From the NCBI RefSeq assembly GCF_029168945.1, contig NC_083602.1, positions 8,863,850 to 8,927,849 on the forward strand: 64,000 bases of DNA, written 5' to 3'. Position 1 is the stretch's first letter; each line of letters starts with the position of its first letter. The position numbers were made by a program, and so were the translations under genes. The stretch comes from Cannabis sativa. Taxonomy: Eukaryota > Streptophyta > Magnoliopsida > Rosales > Cannabaceae. The notes under the pieces are model-generated. The model saw nothing but the letters and a program-made list of their open reading frames with translations. It was not told the origin of the DNA and ran no database searches. Below, one piece after another: positions 33,508 to 45,881 of this stretch.

Positions 33508-36420
33508 TGTAACGCCCGTACTTTTCATAAATTACTAATTTATTTACAAGCGTTAAAATGCGAAAAAACTATAATGTCGCTTTTATTTATAAATATAAAA
33601 TATTTCATATTTGAGCTCAGTTTGGACTTAAAAGACATAATAATTAATAAATAAAAATAACTGCGACATTAATTTAATAACACTAAATAAAATAAATGGA
33701 GCATGCCCTAGACCACCCTCAGTTATATGGTCCTCAGCGAGTACACACACAAGCCTCCAAGGTCTCACTTGCCACCGGCTTTCTAAGTTTTACAACCTTA
33801 ATCTGCACATGGTAAGTTTGATAAGGGTGAGCTACTAAACTCAGTAAGGAAATTCTTGTCACGTAGTCACATAAAATAAAAGAAAAACATATAACTAAAA
33901 CTTAGATGCTCATATTTAGACAAATAGCAATACATATAAGCTTAATCTTATTACTATTAACAAATCACTAGTTTCTAAGCTAAGTCACACAATAATGGTT
34001 ATGCCGGAGTTCGACTTTGGCAAATAAACTCGAACTATTAGACTTAATGGCGGAGGGCTGGGTTCAGTAAAATCGTACCCACTACTAGATGGCCCCCATC
34101 TACCATATAGACCCAACAATCAAGTATTTAACCATTATCTTCTCGGTCAAACCATGTCACATAATCTACAATAAATCTAATTTAAATAATGTTTAACTAC
34201 TATACATTATTTAAATAGCATATTATAAATCCTATCATAATTAAGTCATAATCATATCATAACCATATCATAACTACATAATAATCATATCATAACTATA
34301 TCATAATCATATCATTGTTTAAATAATGCGAATCCATTGTACTGTCCATTATCCAAACAACATAACTAGATTAAATAATGTGAATCTTATAAACACACTA
34401 TTTACATACATACTTAAATAACATGAATCTTATAGACATATTATTTAAATATATACCTTTAGCAATGGCCATGCTCTAATACTGTAAACATACATAAATA
34501 ACATGAATCTTATAAACACATTATTTAAATATATATTATACAATACATTAAATAACAAACAATAAAGAGTCAGGCAGAAGACCTTAGTTAACTTCTCTTT
34601 TACTATTCCCACTCTTTCTATGAATGTTATTACATACATTAAACTTATATTTTTCTACTTAATTTCCTTACCTCGAATGTGGAGATTCTAACTTTGATTT
34701 CAGGAGTGACACTGAGAATTATTGCATGCTTCACTCACGAAGTCCTTAGTTCTCAAACAGAAATATAGGCAAGTCTATGAGAAATATTTTAGAGCTCAAA
34801 ATCTTTCAAATCCTTCCTTATGTTTCAACCACCACGTGCAACCCACTAGAATTGTGATCATAGTATCACATAAAGAAAAATTAAAATTTGAACCTTAACA
34901 TATAAGAATAACGACGTTATATATATAACCTTAAAAAAATAAGATTAGAGTTCGGATTTAACAACTTACAATTACCCTATGATGACCAATGAAAGAAAAT
35001 GGAATAATGATGGCAATGGCGATGATATTACTCAACAAGATTTAAAAGGCAATCGTAGTAACAACGGTTTCTACGCCCACGTCTCAACTAAAGAATATGG
35101 TTACAAGTTGATGGTAATGTATGGTGATATAAGGTGGTATGGGAAGTGATTGTTGTATATATTAGAAAAGAACTCAAGGTTCAACTATGGGGTATGAAGG
35201 ATAGAGATTAGATAGAGCTTGGATGATAACAATGGTGGTGGTGATGAAAAGATAATACTAGATGATGACTGTGGGGCGCTGGTCAAGAGAGCTAGGAAGT
35301 ATCTTTAGTGTTGGATGTGAGTGAGAAATGATGAGAGGAACCCTCTATTTATAACTTTAGACACTAACCACACACCCTACTTTTCAGTCAGGGTGTGGCT
35401 CTTCAATTAATTAAGGTTAATTTTAAAAGAATTCAAATAAGTAACTATACCTCACTACCCAATCACAAACCTACCGAGAAAGACTCTCCTTTGAGTCAAA
35501 CAATCAATAACAAACTATATCTCTTTGTTGATTCTTTGAGGTTAATTCTCTAAGGTTGCCACGTAGCCTTCCTATCATTCTCTCATCCCTAACTTTATAG
35601 TTTGAATTCTCTCTCTTAACTAGTATGAAATAAAGTATATTTGTTTGTAAATAAATCCTTTATTTAAGTGCCACACGATCAGGGCCTATTCCACAAGTGA
35701 CTACTACTAATATCAATACAATACCTCACTATACTAAGTTATGTGTGTAGATAATCTTGACCCATTACTAGTGTTTGGCCACGTTGGCCTTCATTTATCC
35801 CAAGAGCTTAGGTCAAACCCATAGCTTGATTACTCTCACAACTATATTTATTCCTATCTTCATTTACTTTACTTATGAATTTTAAATTCTCAAAAAATGT
35901 ATATATTGGAACAACTATCCTAATATATTTGCTAATTTCTCTAACTACTTTATTTGCTAGATCCATTATCTTGATGCTAATTATTAAAAATTTAAATTGT
36001 CTCCATAGCACATATATTCATAATACTTAGTTAGCAACAATATTACTACGTATAACTAATGGTTCCCATATATCATTCAAGTGTCCATTACTTGAACATA
36101 TAACTAATAGATTATTAAATTTCAAAGTAAATATTTGTCTACAATTGGTATTTATGTAACGAGTCATTATTCACCTTGACCACTTAATTATCGTGCCCTA
36201 TAACGCAGTCCAAATAAATTATATTTGTTCTAAGTCACATTCAAAATGGACTACACCTAAAGCCCATAATGATCTATAAAACTCTAAAATGACATAATTT
36301 CTTAGAACTTAGTAAATACTATTTAATGAGAAAAAAAAATTCTAAGCACTCCTCTATCTCCACAACGAGTTTACTAAAACTATGTACTATAGAAAAATTG
36401 TAAATATTTTGGTTATTACA
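33508..36420 (-). mobile_element. 2.9-kb gypsy-like solo LTR
   Basis: Begins TGTAACGCCCG and ends GGTTATTACA, flanked by a 5-bp duplication TATAT (33503-33507, 36421-36425) with no internal region. In minus sense it starts TGTAATAACC and contains a CCTTACTGAGT...AGCTCACCC block, resembling the TGTAATGACC start and CTTACTGAGT block of the Tekay-like LTR at 45882; I infer the same lineage. It interrupts the palindrome array of copia E. No gene inside. Confidence 0.85.
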
Positions 36421-36425
36421 TATAT

Positions 36426-37223
36426 GAAAAACGAAATGTCGTTTTTCCACACTGTGAAAAACAACACGTCATTTGGGGTTGTTTTCTTCAGCCAACCGGG
36501 TCATTTTGACCCGTTTTTCTGCACGTGGATCTGACGGACCCGATCCAAACCCGATCGGAAAAGACAATTCCGACGACCAAAAAGGCCCAAATAAATTCTA
36601 AATGAATCTAAATGCAAAAATTAAGACATTCATATAGATTTTATGCATCAAAAATACATAAAACAAAGACTTTAAAAATCACATAAATTTTCTGAAAAAT
36701 AATTTTGAAATTTCTTTGTTTTTTCAAAGTGGATTTTCATGCTTAGAACAATCTATATTAATATATGAATGTATTAATACATATACAATGCATATATAAA
36801 TATATATACATATATATAGATATACTGAAAAATATATATTATACCGTATATAATATATATAATTGAAATGTATATGTATATATATGTATTTAGCATTTAT
36901 GTAAACTATAATATAAAATGATCAATATGAATCTAAATAAATGTATGAAAATGTATAGATATATAAACAATATATAACCGAAAACCCAATCAAATGTGTA
37001 TATGTATAAACGCATGAATAAATGTACATATGTATATAATATATATATATATGAACGTGAATGAATTGAATGTATATAAGTATATACGTATGAAAATATA
37101 TATATATAATATGAATGTATATACGAACCCGAAGACGAATATATAATATATATATATATGAACACCGTATATACGTATATATATATTAAACTCAAACTAA
37201 ATCAAGGCAAAGATATATAATCC
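36426..37223 (-). other. Copia E: 5' leader after solo LTR
   Basis: It holds the last, decayed palindrome copies (36428-36475), a GC-richer stretch (36480-36590), then a TA-rich tract (36750-37195) with many TATATA runs. Non-coding. Confidence 0.65.
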
Positions 37224-37235
37224 GCTCTGATACCA
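37224..37235 (-). other. Primer binding site of copia E
   Basis: TGGTATCAGAGC in element sense, two bases inside the LTR end: complementary to the 3' end of initiator tRNA-Met. Confidence 0.9.
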
Positions 37236-37237
37236 AC

Positions 37238-37754
37238 TGTTAGACATTTATATTTATAAACTGTAACATATATGATTATGTATAAAGTGTGGAATTAGTA
37301 AAACATATATGTACTATAACTTAAGGATCGAAATACCTCCAGCCATTGATTCTTGAGCTTCGAACCCACATAAGCTTTGATCTGCAAAGAAAACTGGTTG
37401 ATGTGGGTAATTGGGCTTCCTCGCTCTCTCAACTCTCTTTAGATGGATTTTGCTGTTATGAATAGAATGAGTGAGAAGCTCGGGGACCGAGACCCTATAT
37501 TTATAGGTGAGATACTCCATCAGTATCTGCGCCACATTAATTGTCAGAATATTTTGACAATTAATTCAGGAAATCAAATCAGGTAATGAATATAGAAATC
37601 TGACCATATAGAGAATATTACATAACTGATTTTGTCCAGATTCAATGAATATTAAATATTCATTTATCAGAAAATCAATTATTTATTTATTTCCTTAAAT
37701 AGAAATTTATTTCTTTAAATATAAATATATTTCCTTAAATAAAATATTCTTATA
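37238..37754 (-). repeat. 5' LTR of copia element E
   Basis: 517 bp, nearly identical to 15297-15812. Followed by the target duplication TTGAA (37755-37759). The outer end reads TATAAG in element sense. Confidence 0.9.
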
Positions 37755-38163
37755 TTGAATCTATAAAAGACAATTAAAAGTGAGTGTGAACGGTATTCAG
37801 ACTATACCAAACTATCTAGAGGCAGAGTCAAATTTAAAAGTGAGGGGCCCAAACTCACTACCACTAATGAATTATATATACTGCCACACGGTAGAAATTT
37901 CGCAGGCCTATTTTTTTTCTTTTGTACTGTGAACAGTAACAAGAGACAAACGAGCCCTCCTTCTTCGTTGGGAACGGACAGAGCAACAACACAACACCTG
38001 TTGTGATCCCAAATATCACATCCCGAACAACACCATATCAAGAAAATGTAGTAATGCTTGAAAACAACAGAAATGCTTGAAAATAACACAACAACAACAG
38101 AATTATACACACTCGAACACCAATTAGAATAAGGAGGAGAGTTAGAAAGAAGAGAATTTGAGA

Positions 38164-38397
38164 ACGTCAAATTCGACATAGATGATTATACGAATCTAAT
38201 TGCTGAAAAAATAGTAGAAGAACATGAAAACAACAGTAAAAAAAGAAGATCCAGAAATTGACATCAACAACGCGAAGCTAATAACAGACAAACACCACCC
38301 AGAAGTTGAAAAAGATCAGGCATACAAAGACAAGGAAACACTAAAGAAAGTTAACAGCTACTACGCAATCAAAAGCAACTTCCAATACAGTTTTTGA
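38164..38397 (+). pseudogene. Probable MULE transposase N-terminal fragment
   Basis: Plus-strand translation gives FDIDDYTNLIAEKIVEEHEN and, after a shift at an A-run (about 38225-38245), KKEDPEIDINNAKLITDK then VEKDQAYKDKETLKKVNSYY and AIKSNFQY. The last block resembles the DNA-binding region at the start of plant Mutator-like transposases (GQ-x-YK-x-KE-x-LK ... YAIK-x-x-FQ). A stop at 38394 ends it and no catalytic domain follows. Recognised by pattern only. Confidence 0.45.
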
Positions 38398-38476
38398 AAA
38401 CATATTTAATTGGGTTTCAATAAGAACTTTTTTTAATATCTTCAATAACAGAGTAATAGCCAGAGTTTATAACTTT

Positions 38477-38720
38477 AGAATGGTAGTATTCCGATCGGGT
38501 GTACTTGAATTTTCAATCCTATAAAAAAACATAAGAAAACACTACTAAAACAACAAAATCAAATAACGAACATAAAAAACAAGCATAAAAAAAACTCTCG
38601 AATGGAAGTATTCCGATCTGGCGTACTTGGATTCCCAATCCTATAAAAAAATATAAAAAAACACTACTAAAACAAAACTAAAACAAAAAAAAAAAAACAA
38701 AGAACATAAAAAACAAGCAA
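38477..38720. repeat. Approximately 124-bp tandem repeat, two copies
   Basis: GAATGG(T/A)AGTATTCCGATC starts at about 38477 and 38601; each is followed by TGTACTTG/CGTACTTG, then TTCAATCCTATAAAAAAA and an A-rich stretch. Confidence 0.75.
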
Positions 38721-40259
38721 AAAAAAATATTAAAACTAAAATAATGAAATAAAACCAATTATGTCTTCAAACAGATCAGTTGATTGAACAATCTTCACTT
38801 GGTATTTACCCTTTCCCTAAGAGTTAACAAAATAAAACCAAAACAACAACAAGACACAGAGTCAAACAAAAAGAAAACTATAAAATGGGACTAACAAAAA
38901 AAAAAAAACATGCAAAAAAATAAAAAAAGAAAAGAGAAATGGGAAACATAATCAACTTGAAAAAAATCCTAAAGCAACACAAGATCCATAGAAAAAAAAA
39001 TCTTATTAGATTTGGGAGACTTTAAAACTTTGGCTCAAACTCAAAATCAGAGTCGGAGTTCTCCAACACAGATTGAGGGTATTTTGATTTAGTATTCTTC
39101 GAAGTACTAGAATCTAGTTTTCTTTTAGCAGGAACTAGGAAGTATGGCTAGGAGGATTATCTTTCAAACTCTTCTTGTCCATTGATGCTCGTGTTTTATT
39201 TTTCTGGGGTTGTTTTGGGGACTTTTTAGCAACCGGAGAAGATCAGTTAAAAACCATTGTTAATGAGAAAAAACAACATTTATAAGAATTCCAAGAAAAA
39301 AAGTGGGAAATGTATAGGGAAGTTTAAGATGAAAAATAAAAAAATAATAATAAAAAAAAAAACTCTACAAATTTGAAAAAAAAAATAGAAAACCACCCAT
39401 TTCACAATAAGTGCCTGAAAAAAAAAACTGGAAGAAGAAGATGAATAGTAGAGCATGGGGGTTGGATTTATGTAAAAAAAACTAGAAGATGAAGATAAAA
39501 AAGAAGATGAATAGTGGGACATGGGGGTGAGATTTTTAAATCTATTTAAATAAAAAAAAAAAGCAAAAAACATGTAACTTTTGTGACAACCCACATCCCA
39601 TCAACATTTTAATCTAAAAATAATATAATAATTATTAAATATTAAAAATAATAAATAATAATTTTTAAATCCATTAAAATAAAAAAAACAAAAAGAACTT
39701 GTCACTTTTATGACAGCCCACGTCCCAATCAGTCAAAAAAACAAAAAAATTATGTACACAAAAGGCAGTATACTGTCGAATAAAAAAATCAGTAAAAAAG
39801 TTAATATCCGCATATCACAGTAAAATTGTAAGAAAATAGGAAAAGTTAGTAATCTATGTAAATTTTCCTATTTTTTTATCTTAATAATAAAAGTATATTT
39901 ATAGTATAGGATCAAAATAAAACCCAATGATATATGATCACCTTATTTACCAAATAGTGACTCGTGTGATTTGCTTAGAAATAAAATAGAAAAAAAAAAT
40001 TAAGATGATACTTGATTATTGTAAGTGTTTTGATATTTTTAAAAAAAATATTGGACAATAATTTTGCTAATTATTTATATTATTAATTATTAAATTTAAT
40101 AATAGATAAAAAAAATCAATGACTTACTAAATAAGAAAAAAATAAGAAAATTAATTATTTTTTTGAACATTTACTCTACAAGTAAAGTTTGTTTTAATAT
40201 TATTTGAAAAACTCTTTTAAATATTTTACTTTGATCAACGGGGGACACTTAGTATAACA

Positions 40260-40870
40260 AACCCTTAAAATTAGATAATATATAATAAAAATTAGAAAAA
40301 TAATGCATACATACTATTTGGTTGCAATGTACCTCTGCCTCTGAAGCTATCTTTAACTTTTTTAAATAGATTTACTATTTTCAAAGAATAAGTGATGAGA
40401 ATGAGGACTAATACTCTATGTTTATAGGTGAAATACTTTATTAGTATCTATTCCAAAATAAATTATCAAAATATTTTAACAATTAATTTAAAATATTAAA
40501 TCGAGTAATCAAATATTCGATGAATCGAAATCTAACCATATTTAGAATATTTATAGCAATCACATAATTATTTTGGAATTAATTATAGTCAATATCAATC
40601 TCATATCCAAAATGTAAAATTAATTCATACACATATAAAATAATTTAGAGATTTTATACATACATAAAAACTATACTAATTTTCTCCCACTTGGTGAGTA
40701 TTTAAATTTACTACTTAAATCGAACGATTATCCTTGCTATACAAAAAATATATAAATCATGGAACTATGTCCTTATTATATAACGAGAATTATCGTCCAT
40801 GTGTTACGATATATATGTTACTATTTAACAAGATTTTTGAAAACAAAATGTAATAAAAAAAAAGCTAAGA
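40260..40870 (-). mobile_element. Copia remnant: LTR end and polypurine tract
   Basis: About 40300-40685 is a diverged relative of the copia E LTR (shared TATTTATAGGTGA-like TATA region, ATCAAAATATTTT(A)ACAATTAATT block). It is followed by TTTCTCCCACTTGG, the inverse polypurine tract, at about 40682-40696, and by a short internal piece resembling 15827-15960. The other end is missing. Confidence 0.65.
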
Positions 40871-43700
40871 AAATGAATCAAATAAATGAAATTGAGATGG
40901 AGATTTTTACATGGTTCATGTATTAATGAATCCTAATCCACGATTCAATAGTATTAGGCTAAGTAGCCTTGAAGTATTACAGCAATGTTCGTGACAAGCT
41001 TAAGAACGCTAACTTTTTGCTATAGTATTTGAGTCCTTAATTTTTAACCGTTTTCATGAAGATATATTATAGTATTTATAGGCTAGGATCTAGGTATGGA
41101 TATACCTGAGACCCGCTATGGTTTGTGTGCAAACATGGCCCATCAATGGAGTAAATTAATATATTACATTAACTTTGGGCCCACGGACTGAGGTTCAACC
41201 TGTGTTGTTATGATCTTTCGTACAACGGGAGACCACTTGATATCGACAGATGGCACGAGTGTGTCACCTTTGCGCACTGTAGCTGTTAGAGTAGTGGTTG
41301 GCAATAAGTGCCTCATTTTTGGAAGTTGTGAATCTAAACTTGATTGCCCCATGTAAAGGTTTCCCCCCAAGTGTGATAAGAGCAATCCCTGCACCAGACA
41401 GCTGATTGGTGGATGATCCATCCACGTGTAATTTTCAAATTCATATGATGTCAATGTCTTCTTCTAGAGGGGATTCTTTCTCGTGTTTCCTTTCTAGCTC
41501 CATTTTTTTAATTTTCTATTTTCTTGCATTGCATTTGGTTATTAAGTTTGCTAAGGCTTGACCTTTTATTTTTGTGCAAAGCTGGAAGGTAATTTCATAT
41601 TGTCCTATCTCAATTCCTATTGAAGTAGCTGGCAAGGAGCATCTACCTTTTGTATGACTTGGTGTATGGGCTAGTCAGTATACACTTGGATATTGGATGA
41701 GCTTGGAAGTATGACCTTAGTATCCTTGAGTGTAGGAGCACGCAATAAGTTAATTTTTTGATCAGGGGTATCGAATTTTAGCATCAATTAACATTTTGCT
41801 AACAGAGTAGACTGAAGGTTGGGTACTGTTTTCTTCTCTGATTTGTATGGAACATACTACAAATTTGGTCGCTTCAAGGTAGATTTCCAATTTTTCTCCA
41901 TCTAGGGGTTTGGATAAAATAGGCGACTGTGTGGGTAACTTTTTTAGCTTTTGAAAAATCTTTTACACACTCCTTGGTCCATTCAAATTTTTTGCTTCCT
42001 CAAAGGATGTTGAAGAAAGGAACACATTCATTTGTCGACTTTGACACGAACCTACTCTAGAAGGGCTTTAATTTTCTCAAGATTTGCTTCGTTTCCCTGA
42101 GTATTGACAATAAATCCAAGAAATTTACTTGAGTACCCGGAAGGAACACTTTAAATGATTGAGTTTCATGTTATATTTTTTGGGGACTTTAAAGCATTTG
42201 TCTACGTCCTCTATAAGGCCCCTACCTTTATAGATTTGACAAACATGTCATCCACATGTATTTCCATGTTACATCTAATCTGCTCTTTGTTGATTAGCCT
42301 TTGGTAGGTAGCCCTAACATTTTTGAGTGTGAGTGGAGTATCTTCCACTAGTTGCTGTCTATGCTCTTCTGGCCCATACTGCAGCCCGTTAGGGATATAA
42401 ATGTCTATTTCTCTGTTTGGATTCTTTATTTTTGGAGTGTCATCCCTTGGTTGTTGTCGAGTTATCTAATAAGCTCGCTAAATTGACAAGGTCACCTCCC
42501 TGGAGTGATTATCAATTTTTGTTTGTTAGGCTTTCATGATTTCCATATGTTTATTCATCAACTCCTTGAATCGGCATTTTTGATGTTCGAATGCCATTCT
42601 CACAGCTGCTCAAGTATCCTCTTGATCATGGTGCAGAGTGTTGGTGTTCTTACATTTTCCCTAAGGCAGCTCACGAATTTTCCAGCATAGTATCATTACC
42701 AATCATCACTCGAGGTTCTCCAACAGGTGGATTTCCAATACCTTGGCAAGTCTATCTGGTATGAGTACTAGTGGTTCCAATTTCCTACGTGGCCAGAGTG
42801 AACCCAACTAGAGGGGTTGTCACTCCTTGTCCCACCAATGGGGGACCTCATGGAGGTTAAGGAATTGTTGGATCGGGATATGTCCTCACTGGATCTCTCC
42901 GATTTACTAGAGTTTGCACAATAGGATTTGTAACCATTGGATCGGTTGTTTCAGTGGTATTACCTCTCCTTGTGGTCAAAACCATCTTCGTGAGTTTTGA
43001 AGAGAATTAAAACAACGATCGTGTTCTTTTCTATCAATGAAAGAACTAAAATGTTGACCTCTCTTTTAGCCAACAATGTTGAGTCTTTAAAGCAATTAGA
43101 GATAATAGAACTTGATAAGAAAAATAAGAACATAGATTTATTATAAAGGTTCGGCCCTGTGATGGTTGTAATAGCATACTCCCCTTTTACTTGTATTAAC
43201 GTGTGAGAAAAGAAGGAAGAACTCTTGATCTCTCTTGAAAGCTTATAGAGATTTTAGTAGCGTAAGTGCTTTTTTGAAAATAACATTTTGGATCCCTGAA
43301 TAGTGAAAGGGTCTACTATTTACAAGGAGTAATTATATTCATTAGGTTTCCCAAAAGAAATAAAGAATAAAAAGGGAAATTAGTTATTTTCATAAATTAC
43401 ATTATTTACGTGCATAAATCCTTTGAAAATGGGTATTTAATTTACGATTAGAGGAAAGTATCTTTAAGGCTTTCTCTATTGCATTTACCTTGCTTGGTAT
43501 ACAGAAAGTGGTTGTGAAATTGATGCTAGTCAGATGGTACCATTTACCCTGTGCGACACATTTACATTATTTTTCAAATAAGCAGTATATGATTGATAAT
43601 CTACACTAGACGACATACCAACAAAGGTTTCTTTCGTCTAGATTTAAAAATTCTCCACGTGTCACTCAGATAAGCGCCACATTACCCTATGCAAATTTTA
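40871..43700 (-). mobile_element. Tat/Ogre-like gypsy remnant, minus strand
   Basis: On the minus strand, from right to left: LTR-like sequence (above about 43060), the TTCTTTCATTGATAG motif found after the 5' LTR of Tat elements (about 43035-43060), a Gag start with ATG at 42985 (VLTTRRGNTTETTDP), then RT and RNase H remnants. Only about 400 bp separate the Gag-like part from RT, so protease and most of gag are deleted. LTR borders are not resolved. Confidence 0.65.
41740..42320 (-). pseudogene. Tat-like RT and RNase H remnant
   Basis: The minus strand reads RLINKEQIRCNMEIHVDDMF VKS (RT catalytic VDDM, about 42240-42320), then MKLNHLKCSFRV (about 42140), CQSRQMNVFLSSTSFEEAKN-like thumb sequence, and KPLDGEKLEIYLEATKFVVC followed by REENSTQPSVYSVSKMLIDA (RNase H start, about 41770-41930). 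Several frameshifts and stops. The order and sequence fit the Tat/Ogre lineage. Confidence 0.78.
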
Positions 43701-44514
43701 GGATGACATATATAAATTTATATCAAAGCAAAAGTATATATATGTGGCTACTGCTACTGTTATCCATGTTTCAGGATGAAGGACATGCAATAAAAATTAG
43801 ATATAAACCTCCCAAATTAGCAGAAAGATTGCTCCCAGACAAGCCTTCGTCCACGATTTGGAAGCCTTACTGCTACTTCGAGTCTCAGAGAAGAGTAACT
43901 TACTTATTATGAAGAGAGAGTTAGATAGCCCAAGCGACATTTATACATTTTCTATCACAGGATCAAATCTTGTCCCCAACATCAGACCAAGATAGTGTGC
44001 ACAACTCACCTATGAATATACCCTTTTTGCCTGACGAATTTCTTAGGCATCTTATCTTCAAGGTGCCATATTTTGGGGACATGTGTCTTGTACCAACAGT
44101 GGTTCCCATTATACAATTGCCTCATTGCATGAAAAAGAACTTTCTTGGGGCCCCAATTGTCAGTATTTTATTTTTATTTTACTCCAATAGTGGCTTTTTC
44201 GCAAAAACCATAAACGATTCAATGGTACATCCATACCCTTAGCCTATAAATACCCCCTTATTTGTAGACATATCATAAAAAAGATAGCCGAAGCTATTCT
44301 AAAATCTCTCTAGCCTTTCTTCTTCTTCAAGAGAAACCAAGAGAGTAGAGCTAGGGTTTTCTTGTAAACACCGCTCTAAAATATTATACAAGCCTTTTAA
44401 GGCGAATATACTTACTCGTGGACTAGGACTCATTAACGCCTAAACCACTCTTTGTCTAGCATTTATTATTTCTTAAGCTCTTTATAAATTATATTCCAAA
44501 AATCTATGTAAACA
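43701..44514 (+). repeat. Partial LTR of a second Tat-like element
   Basis: Inferred 3' portion of an LTR: TATA box TATAAATA at 44245-44252, a leader with CTCTCTAGCC and TTCTTCTTC, and an end at about 44514 (GTAAACA). It is followed by TGCTTTCATTGAGAACTC, the Tat post-LTR motif. The left border is not seen. Confidence 0.5.
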
Positions 44515-45876
44515 TGTTGATGCTTTCATTGAGAACTCAGGAAAGATCTAAGCCACGGTGTTGTTGAAACCATGGTGGCTACAAAAAATAATCGCAATGA
44601 AGATTTCTCAAGGTAGCCTCGATGTCGTCATGGAAGATATAAACCCTCTCTCTCCAGAGCACACCATGCCAAGCAATGCAAGAGAAGGGGATACATCTGA
44701 AGCCAAAACTGAGAGGGTAACTTAGACAAGCATCATAAACAAGGTGAAGAAGATCGTGCATCGCAGATGACAAGGAGGATGATGAAAAATATGTCGAGGA
44801 TGGATACTATAAAGTTGGGTATTATTATGAACAAGACCCATAAGTGGTGTGAGTGTCCAAAGAGTTGCATGAGGCCTAGGAAAAATTAGCTCATCAAGAG
44901 AAGTTTTCTTAAAAGATTGAGAGAACGATGGCTCGCCTACAAAAAAAATTCGGAGATCTGGAAGAGAACCTTGAGGAAGATGCCTCAGTGGAACTCATCA
45001 ACAAATACAATAGGGAAAATGCTACTAATCCCTAAACCTTAGCTCCTACAAAGGACAAGGGAAAGGGAAAGGTTGGTGACCCTTAAAACTCGACAGCTCC
45101 CATACCACCTTGAAAAATCGTAAATCACACCAACAGAACCTTACAGGCATAGAAGGCCACCGATGCCTCCAGGCTTGGATGCCCTTCTGCTCTTAAAGAT
45201 CACGTAGCCCAAAAAGGAAATGGTGCGAAAGTACCCAGGCCTAAGGGAAGGAAAAACCACCCCAATGATTCCATTAACCAGGACGGTGGGACTGGGTGAT
45301 AGTATTTTGATGACAGTTTGTCCACCTTAGACCTCCAAAGTTGTCTTGACGCTAAGTACCAAATAGCTAAAGGAAAAAAGGCGAGGCGAGGTGGCAATGA
45401 CCTCAGGAACCATTTGAATGATAAGGGTCGTGGGCGCAACCTTCTAGAAAGTGACACAAAGACGTTAAAGGAGCAGATTCCTGCCTTGACTAAAAACTGA
45501 GTGGGGCTCTTTCAAATTCAGATGATGAAGATCTTGAGTCGTGTATTAGGCAGATCGGGAAAGCCTCATTATTGGAGAACTTCAAGATGCCTTAGATCGA
45601 GCTGTACGATAGTTGTACAGACCCAAAAACATACCTTTTGAAGTATAACAAAATGATGCAAGTGGCAAGAGTGAGTGATGATGCTAAGTGCTTGTGTTTC
45701 TCACTAACACTTACCATGTGTGTAGAAGGTAGGTGGAAAAGGCTCACTCCTAAAACCATTCATAGCTGGAAAGATTTACAATATACTTTTCGGAAGCAGT
45801 TCATAGCCACCCGAGACTATGACATGGAAGTTGGGTCGATAACCATTGTCAAACAGTAAGTAGGCAAAAGCCTAAA
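44515..45876 (+). pseudogene. gag: Tat-like gag remnant
   Basis: An ATG at 44572 (MVATKNNRNEDFS) follows the TTTCATTGAGAAC motif, as expected for Tat gag, but a stop occurs within 15 codons and more follow. About 45600-45860 encodes a recognisable Gag core (KMP-IELYDSCTDPKTYLLKY, MMQVARVSDDAKCLCF, RWKRLTPKTIHSWKDLQ). It breaks off at the Tekay-like insertion. The rest of this element must lie beyond the window's right end. Confidence 0.7.
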
Positions 45877-45881
45877 GAACT

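Larger units (their letters stand above)
15297..37754 (-). mobile_element. Copia element E, full span with three nested insertions
   Basis: Two near-identical LTRs (15297-15812 and 37238-37754) in the same orientation, a PBS next to the right LTR, a polypurine tract next to the left LTR, and a 5-bp duplication TTGAA outside both (15292-15296, 37755-37759). Transcription sense is minus. Without the Athila (16165-27455), Cassandra (28209-29147) and solo LTR (33508-36420) insertions it is about 7 kb. Pol order on the minus strand is integrase (about 30100-30660), RT (about 29200-29520), RNase H (about 27461-27960), as in Ty1/copia. Every frame is broken. Confidence 0.92.
37760..40259. other. Region without intact gene, MULE-like debris
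   Basis: It contains the probable MULE transposase fragment (38164-38397), a two-copy tandem repeat (38477-38720), a decayed minus-strand frame (about 39010-39257) and further short duplications (39540-39735). A-rich on the plus strand. No termini of a mobile element could be defined. Confidence 0.5.

Noticed and set aside
33199..33538. Overlapping 82- and 109-aa frames on opposite strands with a repeated RHVV/TTCRF pattern
   Set aside because: Product of the palindrome array read in both directions; no start context or family.
36890..37195. 101-aa Y/I-rich frame
   Set aside because: Arises from TA-rich microsatellite sequence in the copia E leader.
15354..37535. 79- and 73-aa frames at 15354 and 37314
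   Set aside because: Same frame in both LTRs of copia E, over the promoter/leader part; no motif and not retained beyond the LTR.
37802..38179. 125-aa minus-strand frame
   Set aside because: Overlaps the better supported plus-strand transposase-like sequence and shows no family pattern.
43703..44242. Frames of 69 and 90 aa as small genes
   Set aside because: They fall in the inferred Tat LTR upstream of its TATA box and match no known pattern.
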